From contig NZ_SOAM01000002.1 in assembly GCF_004364555.1 (NCBI RefSeq), positions 868,001 to 932,000 on the forward strand: a stretch of DNA of 64,000 bases. Reading direction: 5' to 3'. The notes below the pieces were generated by a model. That model was given only the letters and a program-made list of their open reading frames with translations, had not been told where the DNA came from and did not search any database. Origin of the DNA: Amnibacterium kyonggiense. Lineage in GTDB: Bacteria > Actinomycetota > Actinomycetes > Actinomycetales > Microbacteriaceae. Both the position numbers and the translations under genes were made by a program. Positions 1 to 7,711 of the stretch are shown here, piece after piece; the first letter of the stretch is position 1, and each line of letters begins with the position of its first letter.

Positions 1-813
1 TCGCCTTCGCCTTCGCCTCGGCCTGCACGACCTGCTGCTGCGCCGACACCTGCGCGGCCTCCAGGAGGTTCTTCTCCGTCGACACCTTGATCTGCGCGTT
101 CTGCGCGGCCGCGTACGCGTCGGTGACGCTCTTCGGGGGCGTGATCTGCTGCAGGCTCACGGAGTCGACGGTCACGCCTGTCCCCTCCCACCGCTTCGAG
201 AGGCCTCCTGGATCGCGGTGTTCACGTCGGCGCGCTTCGTGATGAGATCGAGCGTCGTGAAGGCGTTCGGCGCGTCCCGGACCGTCGAGCGGATGTCCTG
301 CGTCACGAACTGGGACACGAAGTTCGTCTCGTCGCGGAACTGCTTGTAGATCGTCGTCACCTGGTCGGAGCGGATCGAGTACCGCACCGCGATGTCGATG
401 TCGCTCGTCACCCCGTCCGCGTCCTGCACGGTGATGCCGGGGCCGAGCGCGGAGCCGCCGGTGAAGTCCGTCGACGCGCGGGTGCCTGCGAAGACGACCT
501 GCTGGTTGCGCACGCTGAAGGTCTTCACCTCGCTCCACGGCGCCTTCACGTGGAGGCCCGGCGTCGTCTCCTGGCCGAGGATGTCGCCGGTCCACGACAC
601 GATGACGCTCGCGTCGCCGGTGTCCTGCGCGTAGGCGCTCGAGGCGCCGACGAAGGCGACGCCGAGCAGGCCGCCGACCCCTGCGGCCAGGCCGAGGATG
701 ACGCCGGTCCGGCGCTGCGCCGCGCTCGACTGCCCGCCTCTCCGTCGACGTCGCAGCACGACGACGAGCAGCACCGCGGCGGCGATGAGGAACAGGAGGC
801 CCACGACGAACAC
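1..813 (-). pseudogene. SPFH/Band 7 (prohibitin-like) protein, frame-shifted, cut by left edge
   Basis: The N-terminus has a membrane helix (residues about 3-20), a short Arg-rich stretch, a second hydrophobic segment, then a Band-7/SPFH fold with SWTGDILGQETTPGLHVKAPW and the downstream GVTVDSVSLQQITPPKSVTD region typical of the family, ending in an Ala/Gln/Lys coiled coil that runs off the window. SPFH proteins scaffold membrane microdomains. The reading frame breaks near 199-207: upstream of the break one frame ends at a stop at 172, while the homologous sequence continues in another frame to base 1. One missing base explains this. Start GTG at 813 is preferred because a TAGCGT -10 lies 6 bases upstream; GTG at 819 is the alternative. 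It may be a true pseudogene or a sequence error. Confidence 0.75.
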
Positions 814-819
814 GTGCAC

Positions 820-825
820 ACGCTA
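820..825 (-). promoter_or_regulatory. -10 hexamer of the SPFH gene, leaderless layout
   Basis: TAGCGT on the minus strand, exactly 6 bases before GTG at 813. The distance implies transcription starting at or next to the start codon. Confidence 0.5.
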
Positions 826-959
826 GAGGTGCGGAGCCTCCACGACGAAATGGTGCGCGGGATCAGACCGGATGGAGGATGATCGCCCTCGGCGCCGACC
901 CGGGCGCCACCGCTCGAACGCCCCCGGAGCACCATGCCCTCCACCCCCGCGACCCGCTC

Positions 960-1952
960 ATGAGGATCGCCGCCTTCATCGTCGCGCTCGTGGTGACGAA
1001 CCTCGTCGTCACCGGCGGCATCCTCCTGATCGTCGTGTCCAGCCCCGAGCCGTTGATGCCGCTGATCTGGCTCCCGACGTCGGCGCTCATGCTGCTCGTC
1101 TATCCTCCGCTCCTCGCGGGCATGCTCCTGTCGTGCTGGGACGTCCGGTCGAGCGAGGAGGCCGCCGTCTACTTCCGGCGCTGGTGGATCGGGCTCGGCA
1201 GCGCGCAGGCGCTCGGCGCCGTCGCGGTCCTGACGTTCAGCGTCCTCGCCGGCACGGCGTGGTGGCTGACACCCGCCTACCTCGTCGTCGCCGTGCTGCT
1301 CGACCTCCTCGTGGTCCGGGTCGGCCGGGCGCTCCGCCTGCGGGAGGAGGCGACCCGTCCGCGCCAGGTGCCGTGGACCCCGATGTCGCGCCAGGAGATC
1401 GTGCGTCGGATCGTCGTCATCGCCGGCGTCTTCGTGCTGGTGCTGCTCGTCGCCGGAATCGGACTCTCCCTGCTGACCACGGCCGTCGGGGCCCCGCGCG
1501 AGCGGACCGACGTACCCGCGCTGCTGTTCGCGGTCGAGTTCGCGTTCCTGGCCGCCGCGCTCACCTGCACCGCGACCGCGCTCCGACTGCAGCGCCAGGT
1601 GCGCGAGCAGGTGACGCGGGACGTCGGGATGCTGCGGCGCATCGCGAAGGTCGTCGCGCGCGGCAAACGGATCGACCTGGCGCCGGACGAGGAGGTCCTC
1701 GCCGCCCGTTACGCCGCGATCATCGCCGTGAGCCTGCCGTTCACCCTCGGGTTCACGGTGCTGCTCTACGCCGCGCTCGCCGCGCAGCAGGCGGAGCAGA
1801 TCCTCTCGGGACGCCTCGGCTGGTTCCCGGTGGGATTCCTCGTCTTCCTCGTCGTCGCGCTGGTGGCCCTGACTCCGCTGCAGATCGTGCGCATCCGCCG
1901 GGTCCGCGCCTACGCCCGCACGCACGCCGCGCTGCTGCACGAGGTCCCCTGA
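960..1952 (+). CDS. polytopic membrane protein, unknown function
   Basis: A 330-residue protein with about eight hydrophobic helices, beginning RIAAFIVALVVTNLVV and including segments around residues 28-55, 75-100, 150-180 and 255-320. A soluble stretch near residues 215-250 carries many Arg, Asp and Glu. No catalytic or transport motif was recognised. ATG at 960 starts directly at the first helix; an in-frame ATG at 879 with GGAGG touching it would add 27 residues unlike a membrane N-terminus. The gene is divergent from the SPFH gene and stands 35 bases before a hydrolase gene with its own promoter, so it is probably monocistronic. Confidence 0.6.
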   Translation: MRIAAFIVALVVTNLVVTGGILLIVVSSPEPLMPLIWLPTSALMLLVYPPLLAGMLLSCWDVRSSEEAAVYFRRWWIGLGSAQALGAVAVLTFSVLAGTAWWLTPAYLVVAVLLDLLVVRVGRALRLREEATRPRQVPWTPMSRQEIVRRIVVIAGVFVLVLLVAGIGLSLLTTAVGAPRERTDVPALLFAVEFAFLAAALTCTATALRLQRQVREQVTRDVGMLRRIAKVVARGKRIDLAPDEEVLAARYAAIIAVSLPFTLGFTVLLYAALAAQQAEQILSGRLGWFPVGFLVFLVVALVALTPLQIVRIRRVRAYARTHAALLHEVP

Positions 1953-1975
1953 CAGCCGCCGTCCGCGGGCGGTCC

Positions 1976-1981
1976 TAGGGT
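1976..1981 (+). promoter_or_regulatory. -10 hexamer of the alpha/beta hydrolase gene, leaderless layout
   Basis: TAGGGT lies 6 bases before the ATG at 1988, and no ribosome binding site is present between them. Confidence 0.5.
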
Positions 1982-1987
1982 CGGCGC

Positions 1988-2779
1988 ATGACCGACGGGA
2001 CCCTGCAGCTGGACGGTGCGCACCTCTCCTGGTCGGTGCTGGAGGGCGACCGGCCGACGGTCGTCCAGCTGCACGGCCTGAGCTCTTCCCGCGCGAGCGA
2101 GGCGACCGCCGCGTTCTTCGACTGGTCCCCGGTGTCCGCCGCGGGTCGCCGCCTCGTCCGGTACGACGCCCGCGGGCACGGGCGGTCGACCGGTCGCGCG
2201 GTGCCGGACGACTACGCCTGGCCGGCGCTCGCGGAGGACCTCTTCGCCCTGCTCGACGAGGTCGCCCCGGGCGAGGCCGTCGACGCGATCGGGGTGTCGA
2301 TGGGCGCCGGGACGCTGCTCCACGCGGTGACGCAGCGCCCCGAGCGGTTCCGTCGGCTCGTCCTCGTCATCCCGCCGACCGCGTGGGCGACGCGAGCGGC
2401 GCAGGGCGACGCGTACCGGCAGATGGCCGCACTGGTCGAGGCGCAGGGCTACGACGCCCTCGTCCGCGCGACGGCCGCGTTCCCGCCGCTGCCGCTGCTG
2501 GAGGAGGGCGGCTGGACCGTCGCGCCGCCGCCCGATCTCGACCCCGCGATCCTCCCGGCCGTGTTCGAGGGCGCCGCGGCGACCGACCTCCCCGCGACGG
2601 AGGCGATCGCCGCGATCCGGCAGCCCGTGCTGCTGAAGCCGTGGGTCGGCGACCCCGGCCATCCCGTCTCGACGTCGGAACGGCTGCACGAGCTCCTGCC
2701 GGAGTCGACGCTCGAGGTGATGGCGGCGCCGGAGGACGTCCGCGCCCTCGGCGAGCGCGTCGCCGGCTTCCTCGCGTGA
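1988..2779 (+). CDS. alpha/beta hydrolase fold protein
   Basis: A 263-residue cytoplasmic hydrolase. It shows the oxyanion region VVQLHGLSS (about residue 24), the RYDARGHGRS motif (about 57) and a nucleophile elbow GVSMGAG with Ser near residue 105. The usual C-terminal acid is plausible in GDPGHPVSTSERL. Where the catalytic His normally sits near the C-terminus, the sequence reads VMAAPEDVRALGERV, with no His. The protein could therefore use a displaced His (the one in GHPV) or be catalytically altered. Substrate unknown. The start is supported by the -10 hexamer 6 bases upstream. The gene converges on the GH3 gene, with a palindrome between them. Confidence 0.75.
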   Translation: MTDGTLQLDGAHLSWSVLEGDRPTVVQLHGLSSSRASEATAAFFDWSPVSAAGRRLVRYDARGHGRSTGRAVPDDYAWPALAEDLFALLDEVAPGEAVDAIGVSMGAGTLLHAVTQRPERFRRLVLVIPPTAWATRAAQGDAYRQMAALVEAQGYDALVRATAAFPPLPLLEEGGWTVAPPPDLDPAILPAVFEGAAATDLPATEAIAAIRQPVLLKPWVGDPGHPVSTSERLHELLPESTLEVMAAPEDVRALGERVAGFLA

Positions 2780-2791
2780 ACCCGCTCCGCA

Positions 2792-2834
2792 CTCTTCGTC
2801 TCGGAGGACTCGCCGTCCTCCGAAACGACGAGCG
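2792..2834. repeat. dispersed palindrome, copy A (possible bidirectional terminator)
   Basis: Arms TCGTCTCGGAGGAC and GTCCTCCGAAACGA pair over 14 bp with one mismatch around a short loop. It lies between convergent gene ends and belongs to a five-copy family in this window (also near 23804, 47402, 57377 and 59590). There is no T-tract on either strand. Confidence 0.7.
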
Positions 2835-2854
2835 CGTGCGGGTGGGGACGCGGT

Positions 2855-4045
2855 TCAGTCGGCGAGGCGGAGCCGGGCGGTCACGACGCGGACCGCGGCT
2901 GCGGTGAGCGCCCGGTCGAACGCGGCGTCGTCGGTGGCCGTGGAGACCAGGGCCGCGTGCATCGTCGGCAGGTCCGCGGGCTGCACGTCGAGCAGGAGAT
3001 CGCCGCCGGCCCGCACGAACTTCACCGCGCGCTGCCCGGGGCTCCAGGCGCGCACGGCCACCGCTCCCCCGACGTCGTCCGACACGACGACGCCGTCGAA
3101 GCCGAGCCGGTCGCGCAGCATCCCCCGCACGATCCGGGACGAGAACAGCGCCGGTGTGCCCGGATCGATGCGCGCGTACTCCGCGCTCGAGACCATCACG
3201 AAGCCCGTCCCGGCCGCGATGCCGTCCTCGAACGAGCGCAGCCGCGGCGAGTCCGCGGTCGTCGTCCGGTCGACGACGTGCGCCGCCGTGTCCGTGTTCG
3301 CGGTGACGCAGCCGAGGCCCGGGAAGTGCTTCACCGCCGTCTCGACGCCCGCCGCGCGCATGCCCGCCACGAAGGCGTCGACGTGCGCGCCGGCCACGGC
3401 GGGATCGGACGAGTACTGACGATCGAGCGCGGCGACCGGCGGGTTGTCGTGCAGCGTCGCCGCGCACGGCACGTCCGCGACGGGCGCGAGATCGAGCCGC
3501 ACGCCCGCCGCCGCGAGCTGCCGTCCCCAGCGCTCGGCATCGGACCGCGTCGCCGACGCGCTCCCCCGCCCCTGCACGACCGCGCTCGCGATGCGGGAGA
3601 AGCCGGGCCCGCTGAGCACCTGGACGGTCCCGCCCTCCTGGTCCGTCGCCGTCAGCAGCGGCAGCCCGTCCGGCGCCGCAGCCCGGACCGGCCCGAACGC
3701 CTTCGCGACGGCCGCCGTGCCGGCGCCGCTGCGGCCCCGCACCATCACGCCCGCCACGTGGTAGCGATCGACGACGGACGCGAGCCCCGGCAGCTGCGCC
3801 ACGGTGCCCGCCGTCATGAGGACCTGACCGGCGCGCTCCGCCGGCGACATGGCCGTGACGAGCGCCTCCGCCCGCTGCGTGAGCGACGGCGTGGCGGTCG
3901 CGGTCGGCGTCGGCGTCACCGCTGGAGCGAGCGGTGCGCTGGAGACCGGCGCGACGTCGGGGGCGCCGCTCGTGCAGCCCGCGAGCAGCAGGCCGACGAG
4001 GAGCGCCGGGACGAGCGACCGGACGCGGCGGAGGCCGCGGGTCAA
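2855..4045 (-). CDS. glycoside hydrolase family 3 lipoprotein
   Basis: A 396-residue putative beta-N-acetylhexosaminidase-like enzyme. The N-terminus has a lipoprotein signal: Arg-rich n-region, a hydrophobic core VPALLVGLLLAGC with lipobox LLAGC, then a Ser/Pro/Thr-rich linker (about residues 25-55). The GH3 barrel follows, with ATDQEGG, KHFPGLG and the nucleophile region GFDGVVVSDD. The NagZ-type Asp-His loop (GDSH) is replaced by an NTDTAAH stretch, so the substrate or acid/base mechanism may differ. The start is TTG at 4045, overlapping the stop of the upstream glycosyltransferase, which indicates translational coupling. The product is probably attached to the outer face of the membrane and acts on cell-wall sugars or other glycans. 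Confidence 0.8.
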   Translation of the reverse strand: MTRGLRRVRSLVPALLVGLLLAGCTSGAPDVAPVSSAPLAPAVTPTPTATATPSLTQRAEALVTAMSPAERAGQVLMTAGTVAQLPGLASVVDRYHVAGVMVRGRSGAGTAAVAKAFGPVRAAAPDGLPLLTATDQEGGTVQVLSGPGFSRIASAVVQGRGSASATRSDAERWGRQLAAAGVRLDLAPVADVPCAATLHDNPPVAALDRQYSSDPAVAGAHVDAFVAGMRAAGVETAVKHFPGLGCVTANTDTAAHVVDRTTTADSPRLRSFEDGIAAGTGFVMVSSAEYARIDPGTPALFSSRIVRGMLRDRLGFDGVVVSDDVGGAVAVRAWSPGQRAVKFVRAGGDLLLDVQPADLPTMHAALVSTATDDAAFDRALTAAAVRVVTARLRLAD

Positions 4046-5283
4046 TCCGTGATCGCGCTCTTCGCCCGCTTCGCGAGCGATCGGAACTGCTCCCGCACCT
4101 TCGCCGACAGCGGCGGCACGTCGGTCTCCGGGTCGGTGACCTCCTCGCCGCGGTAGAGCCGCTCGAAGATCGTGATCGTCGTGTCGATGTCGTGCGGCTC
4201 GAGGAGGCGGAGGGAGGCGCGCTGCATGACCTCGCGCTCGTCCTGTGGCATCGAGAGGACGCGCGTCAGCCGGTCCGCGAGCGCGTCGATGTCGCGCGGC
4301 GGGAACAGGTAGCCGTTCTCGCCGTCCTTCACCAGGTGCGGGAGGGCCATCGCGTCCGCCGCGACGACGGGCAGGCCGCTCGCCATCGCCTCCATGGTGG
4401 CGATCGACTGCAGCTCGGCCGTCGACGGCATCGCGAACACGGTCGCGCGGGTGAGGATCGTACGGAGGTCCTCGTCGCTGACCCGGCCCGGGAAGTGCAC
4501 GCGGTCGGCGATGCCGAGGCGCTGCGCCTGCTGCTCGAGCTGGCGCTTGATGTCGCCCTCGCCGACGAGGTCGAGCTGCGCGTCGAGCTCCCGCGGGATG
4601 CGCGCGACGGCCTCCACGAGGTCCGGCAGCATCTTCTCGCCGGTGATCCGGCCGACGAACACGATGCGGTTGTCGGGCTTGGCCTCGAAGTCGGGCGTGT
4701 AGTCGCTCATCCGGATGCCGCACGAGATCGCGTGCACGTTCCGCAGCCCGGTCCTCGCCTCGAGGTACGCGGCGGCGCGCTTCGTCGGCGTGGTGAGGGC
4801 CGCCGCCTTCCTGTAGAGGCGCGTGCAGTCCTTCCACGCCAGCCAGGTGATGAGCGGCCACGTGAACTTCGGGAAGGGCGTGTGCTCGATCAGGTTCTCG
4901 GGCATGAAGTGGTTCGTCGCGATGATGCGGATGCCGCGCTTGTACGACTCGGTGGTGATCCCGCGACCGATCAGCATGTGCGAGTTCATGTGCGAGACGT
5001 CCGGGCGGACCTCGTCGATGATCCTCGCCGCGTTGTGATGGATCCGCCACGGGTAGACCGCGCGCAGCCAGTCGTGCAGCGGCCAGCGGAAGCTGTTCAG
5101 GCGGTGCACCGTGAGCATCTGGCCCAGGTGCTCCTCGCGGTACGTGCCCTGCTTCACGCCCTTCGGGGCCTGGGCGATGATGTGCACGTCGTGCCCGCGG
5201 GAGGCGATCCCGGACGCGAGTCGCACCTGGAAGCTGGCCGCCCCGTTCACATCGGGAGCGAACGTGTCGCCGCCCATCAGCAT
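4042..5283 (-). CDS. GT4-family glycosyltransferase
   Basis: About 413 residues with a GT-B fold. N-terminal domain: MLMGGDTFAPDVNGAASF, HDVHIIAQAPKG and SHMNSHMLIGRG. C-terminal nucleotide-sugar site: RIVFVGRITGEKMLPDLVEA, the DLVGEGDIKR region and a PSTAELQSIATMEAMASGLP motif containing the E-x7-E pair. Cytoplasmic; probably mannosyl- or glycosyl-transfer to a lipid or wall glycan. No ATG, GTG or TTG lies in frame between 5283 and the upstream gene region that matches the family N-terminus. A GAGGAG sequence stands 6 bases before an in-frame ATC at 5325, so the real start may be that ATC, adding 14 residues. The gene is coupled to the downstream GH3 gene. Confidence 0.85.
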   Translation of the reverse strand: MLMGGDTFAPDVNGAASFQVRLASGIASRGHDVHIIAQAPKGVKQGTYREEHLGQMLTVHRLNSFRWPLHDWLRAVYPWRIHHNAARIIDEVRPDVSHMNSHMLIGRGITTESYKRGIRIIATNHFMPENLIEHTPFPKFTWPLITWLAWKDCTRLYRKAAALTTPTKRAAAYLEARTGLRNVHAISCGIRMSDYTPDFEAKPDNRIVFVGRITGEKMLPDLVEAVARIPRELDAQLDLVGEGDIKRQLEQQAQRLGIADRVHFPGRVSDEDLRTILTRATVFAMPSTAELQSIATMEAMASGLPVVAADAMALPHLVKDGENGYLFPPRDIDALADRLTRVLSMPQDEREVMQRASLRLLEPHDIDTTITIFERLYRGEEVTDPETDVPPLSAKVREQFRSLAKRAKSAITD

Positions 5284-5426
5284 CGTGAAGCGCGGCAGCG
5301 CGGCGTCCTCCGTCGGCTCGCTGATGGCGGTCTCCTCGGGGCGGTTCGGGCCCCGTCGGGAGGGGCCGGGCGAATCAGACGGTACCGCACCCCCGAGCGA
5401 GGGCCGCGCGGAGCGTCGGCGCGCCC

Positions 5427-6365
5427 TCAGCGGGTCTTCGTGCCCTCCCGGGCGGCGACCTCGGGGTGGTGGCGAGACAGCTCGACGACCCCGAAGACGG
5501 CGATCGCGCCGGAGACGAGGAACGCCGGCCCCGCCCACCACGGGGCGTTCGCGGCTTCGCCGAGCACGCTCACGCCGATGCCGACCGCCACGATCGGGTC
5601 GACGACGGTCAGGCCCGCGATGACGAGGTCGGGCGGCCCGACCGCGTACGCGGTCTGCACGAGGTACATCCCGGCCGCACCCGCGGTCAGCAGGCCGACC
5701 CCGCAGAGGACCGTCAGCCAGTCGAACTGCCCGGTGACCAGGCGGTTGATCACGGTCTTCGCCATCGTCGCGACGAACCCGTAGAGCACGCCGGCGCCGA
5801 CGATGTACGCGATCGGGATCATCCGGGCACGGAAGACGGCGTACAGCACCCCGAAGGCGACGAGGACGATCGCGAGCAGCACGAGGATCGTTCGGAGGTC
5901 GTCGTCGCTGATCGCGCTGTCGGTCGCGTTCGGGGCGGCGATGGACACGAAGATCGCGACGCCGCCGACGCAGAGCACGATCGCGCGGATCACCTTGCGG
6001 CTCAGGTGGATGTGGTTCATCCGCGCGTTCAGGATCGCCGTCACGACGAGGGCGATCGCGCCGATCGGCTGGACGACGATCAGCGCCGCGAACCGCAGGC
6101 TGGTCAGCTGGAGGACGACCGCGAGCCCGAGCGCGAGGCTGCCGAACAGCCACGAGCGGGTGCGGATCAGCTGCAGCAGCTCGGAGCGGCCGAGCTCGGT
6201 GCCGGCGGTGGCCCGCCGCGCCTCCACCTGCTTCACGCCCCGCGACTGGAACTGCGCGCCGAAGGAGAGGAAGACCGCGCCGACGAGCGCGATCGGGATG
6301 CCGACGGCCTGCGCCGTGTTGATGACCACCTCGCCGCCGATCCGGATGTCGAGAAGCGGCGCCAC
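5427..6365 (-). CDS. DMT/EamA-like multispanning permease
   Basis: A 312-residue integral membrane protein with about nine to ten helices spread over its length (for example residues 20-40, 75-100, 100-115, 125-150, 160-180, 185-210, 215-240 and 245-300). The arrangement of two similar helix blocks and loops such as QPIGAIALVVTA and VGPPDLVIAGLTVVDPIVAV fit the drug/metabolite transporter superfamily. Substrate unknown. The GTG start at 6365 has a TATCGT -10 six bases upstream. It is transcribed toward the glycosyltransferase gene but separated from it by about 140 bases, and is divergent from def. Confidence 0.75.
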   Translation of the reverse strand: MAPLLDIRIGGEVVINTAQAVGIPIALVGAVFLSFGAQFQSRGVKQVEARRATAGTELGRSELLQLIRTRSWLFGSLALGLAVVLQLTSLRFAALIVVQPIGAIALVVTAILNARMNHIHLSRKVIRAIVLCVGGVAIFVSIAAPNATDSAISDDDLRTILVLLAIVLVAFGVLYAVFRARMIPIAYIVGAGVLYGFVATMAKTVINRLVTGQFDWLTVLCGVGLLTAGAAGMYLVQTAYAVGPPDLVIAGLTVVDPIVAVGIGVSVLGEAANAPWWAGPAFLVSGAIAVFGVVELSRHHPEVAAREGTKTR

Positions 6366-6371
6366 GGCCGA

Positions 6372-6377
6372 ACGATA
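6372..6377 (-). promoter_or_regulatory. -10 hexamer of the DMT-like permease gene
   Basis: TATCGT on the minus strand, 6 bases before the GTG at 6365. Confidence 0.5.
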
Positions 6378-6405
6378 GCGGCCCGACCGTCGAGGGAGGC
6401 CCCGC

Positions 6406-6411
6406 TACGCT
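6406..6411 (+). promoter_or_regulatory. -10 hexamer of def
   Basis: TACGCT about 44 bases before the def ATG. Unlike many neighbours, def also has a GGAGG ribosome binding site, so its transcript likely has a short leader. Confidence 0.45.
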
Positions 6412-6454
6412 GATGAGACCCCTGTTTCTGACAGAGCCGCGGAGGTTCGACGGG

Positions 6455-7021
6455 ATGACCGTGCTGCCCATCCGGATCACGGGCGACCCCGTGCTCCACA
6501 CCCCGGCGGCGCCGGTCGTGACGTTCGACGAGGAGCTGCGGACCCTCGTCGCGGACATGTTCGAGACCATGGACGCGGCGCCCGGCGTCGGACTCGCGGG
6601 GCCGCAGGTCGGCGTGCCGCTGCGCCTCTTCGTCTACGGCTACGAGCACGATCCGGACGGCCCGCAGCGCGGCGTCGCCATCAACCCGGTGCTCTGGATC
6701 ACCCCCACGCCGACCGGCGAACCGGACGAGGACGCCGAGTCCGAGGGGTGCCTCTCCGTGCCCGGCGAGCGCTTCCCGCTGCGCCGCTCCCCGAGAGCCC
6801 GCTTGGAGGCCGTCGACATCGACGGGAAGCCGTTCACACTGGAGGCGCGCGGCTGGTTCGCGCGGATCCTGCAGCACGAGACCGACCACCTCGACGGGAC
6901 GCTCTACGTGGACCGGCTCGACTTCCTCCACCAGCGGCGCGCGAAGAAGGCGATCAGCGGCAACAAGTGGGGCCGGCCCGGCAACAGCTGGACACCGGGG
7001 GTCGACGACCTGGAGGCGTGA
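6455..7021 (+). CDS. def: peptide deformylase
   Basis: A 188-residue Fe(II)/Zn metalloenzyme that removes the formyl group from the initiator Met of nascent proteins. All three signature motifs are present: GVGLAGPQVG (residues about 45-54), EGCLSVP (about 98) with the metal-binding Cys, and QHETDHLDG (about 140), the HExxDH motif giving two His ligands and the catalytic Glu. The start ATG at 6455 has GGAGG about 10 bases upstream; an upstream in-frame ATG at 6413 sits too close to the promoter. The next gene starts 1 base after its stop, so an acetyltransferase is probably co-transcribed. Confidence 0.95.
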   Translation: MTVLPIRITGDPVLHTPAAPVVTFDEELRTLVADMFETMDAAPGVGLAGPQVGVPLRLFVYGYEHDPDGPQRGVAINPVLWITPTPTGEPDEDAESEGCLSVPGERFPLRRSPRARLEAVDIDGKPFTLEARGWFARILQHETDHLDGTLYVDRLDFLHQRRAKKAISGNKWGRPGNSWTPGVDDLEA

Positions 7022-7022
7022 C

Positions 7023-7295
7023 GTGGAGTTCGAGCACCAGGCGGACCGCCGCCGCTACCTCGGCCGCATCGACGGCGAGGTGATCTGCTCGCTCGACTAC
7101 GCGGACGACGGCGCGGTCGTCTCGATGACGCGCACGTTCACGAACCCGCCGCACCGCGGGCGCGGGTACGCGGCGCAGATCACCGCGCACGCCGTCGCCG
7201 AAGCGGAAGCCGCCGGCCGCCTGGTGCGGCCGATGTGCTGGTACGTCGCCCAGTGGTTCGACGAGCACCCGGAGAAGGCCGCCCTCCTCGCCTAG
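7023..7295 (+). CDS. small GNAT-type N-acetyltransferase
   Basis: A 90-residue minimal acetyltransferase of the YjdJ/Gtn type. The acetyl-CoA site reads TFTNPPHRGRGYAAQI (about residues 39-54), and the C-terminal MCWYVAQWFDEHPEK is typical of this short family. It probably acts in the cytoplasm on an unknown amine. GTG at 7023 follows the def stop by one base, suggesting co-translation. Its TAG stop overlaps the TAG stop of the convergent receiver gene in the palindromic CTAG. Confidence 0.85.
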   Translation: MEFEHQADRRRYLGRIDGEVICSLDYADDGAVVSMTRTFTNPPHRGRGYAAQITAHAVAEAEAAGRLVRPMCWYVAQWFDEHPEKAALLA

Positions 7296-7711
7296 GAGGC
7301 GGGGATCGTCCGGAACGCCGCCGCGTCGCGGATCGCGGCGGACAGCTCGGCCGGGTCGGCGTCCTTGTAGAGGACGGCGTCCGCGCCGGCCGCGCGCCCC
7401 GGTCCCGCGTAGCGGTCGAGGTCGGTGGCGGTGACGAGCACGACGCGGGTCACCGGCGAGTGCTGCATGAGCCGGATGCGCGCGTCGGTCGCGACGGCCT
7501 CCGTCACCTGGACGCCGCCGAGCCGCGGCATCCGCACGTCCACGACCGCGACGTCGACGGCCGTGCGGCGCAGCACGGCGAGCGCCTGCACGCCGTCCGG
7601 CACCTCCGCGACCACCTCGAGGTCGGGCTGCGCGTCGAGGACGAGACGCCAGCCCTCCCGCTGCAGCGGGTCGGCGTCGGCGAGGAGCACCCGGATCGGC
7701 GCGCTCGTCAC
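7292..7711 (-). CDS. receiver-only response regulator
   Basis: A 139-residue single REC domain: N-terminal acidic cluster VLLADADPLQREG, phosphoacceptor Asp in VAVVDVRMPRLGG (about residue 58), Thr in VLVTATD and the conserved Lys in AVLYKDADP. It ends after the receiver, with no HTH output domain, unlike NarL-type regulators normally paired with HisKA_3 kinases. It overlaps the kinase gene by 4 bases, so the two are one operon. It may work by protein-protein contact or as a phosphate sink. I see no output domain downstream in another frame. Confidence 0.8.
   Translation of the reverse strand: MTSAPIRVLLADADPLQREGWRLVLDAQPDLEVVAEVPDGVQALAVLRRTAVDVAVVDVRMPRLGGVQVTEAVATDARIRLMQHSPVTRVVLVTATDLDRYAGPGRAAGADAVLYKDADPAELSAAIRDAAAFRTIPAS

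Noticed and set aside
199-207. Programmed frameshift in the SPFH gene
   Set aside because: No slippery heptamer or downstream pseudoknot was recognised; a missing base is the simpler explanation.
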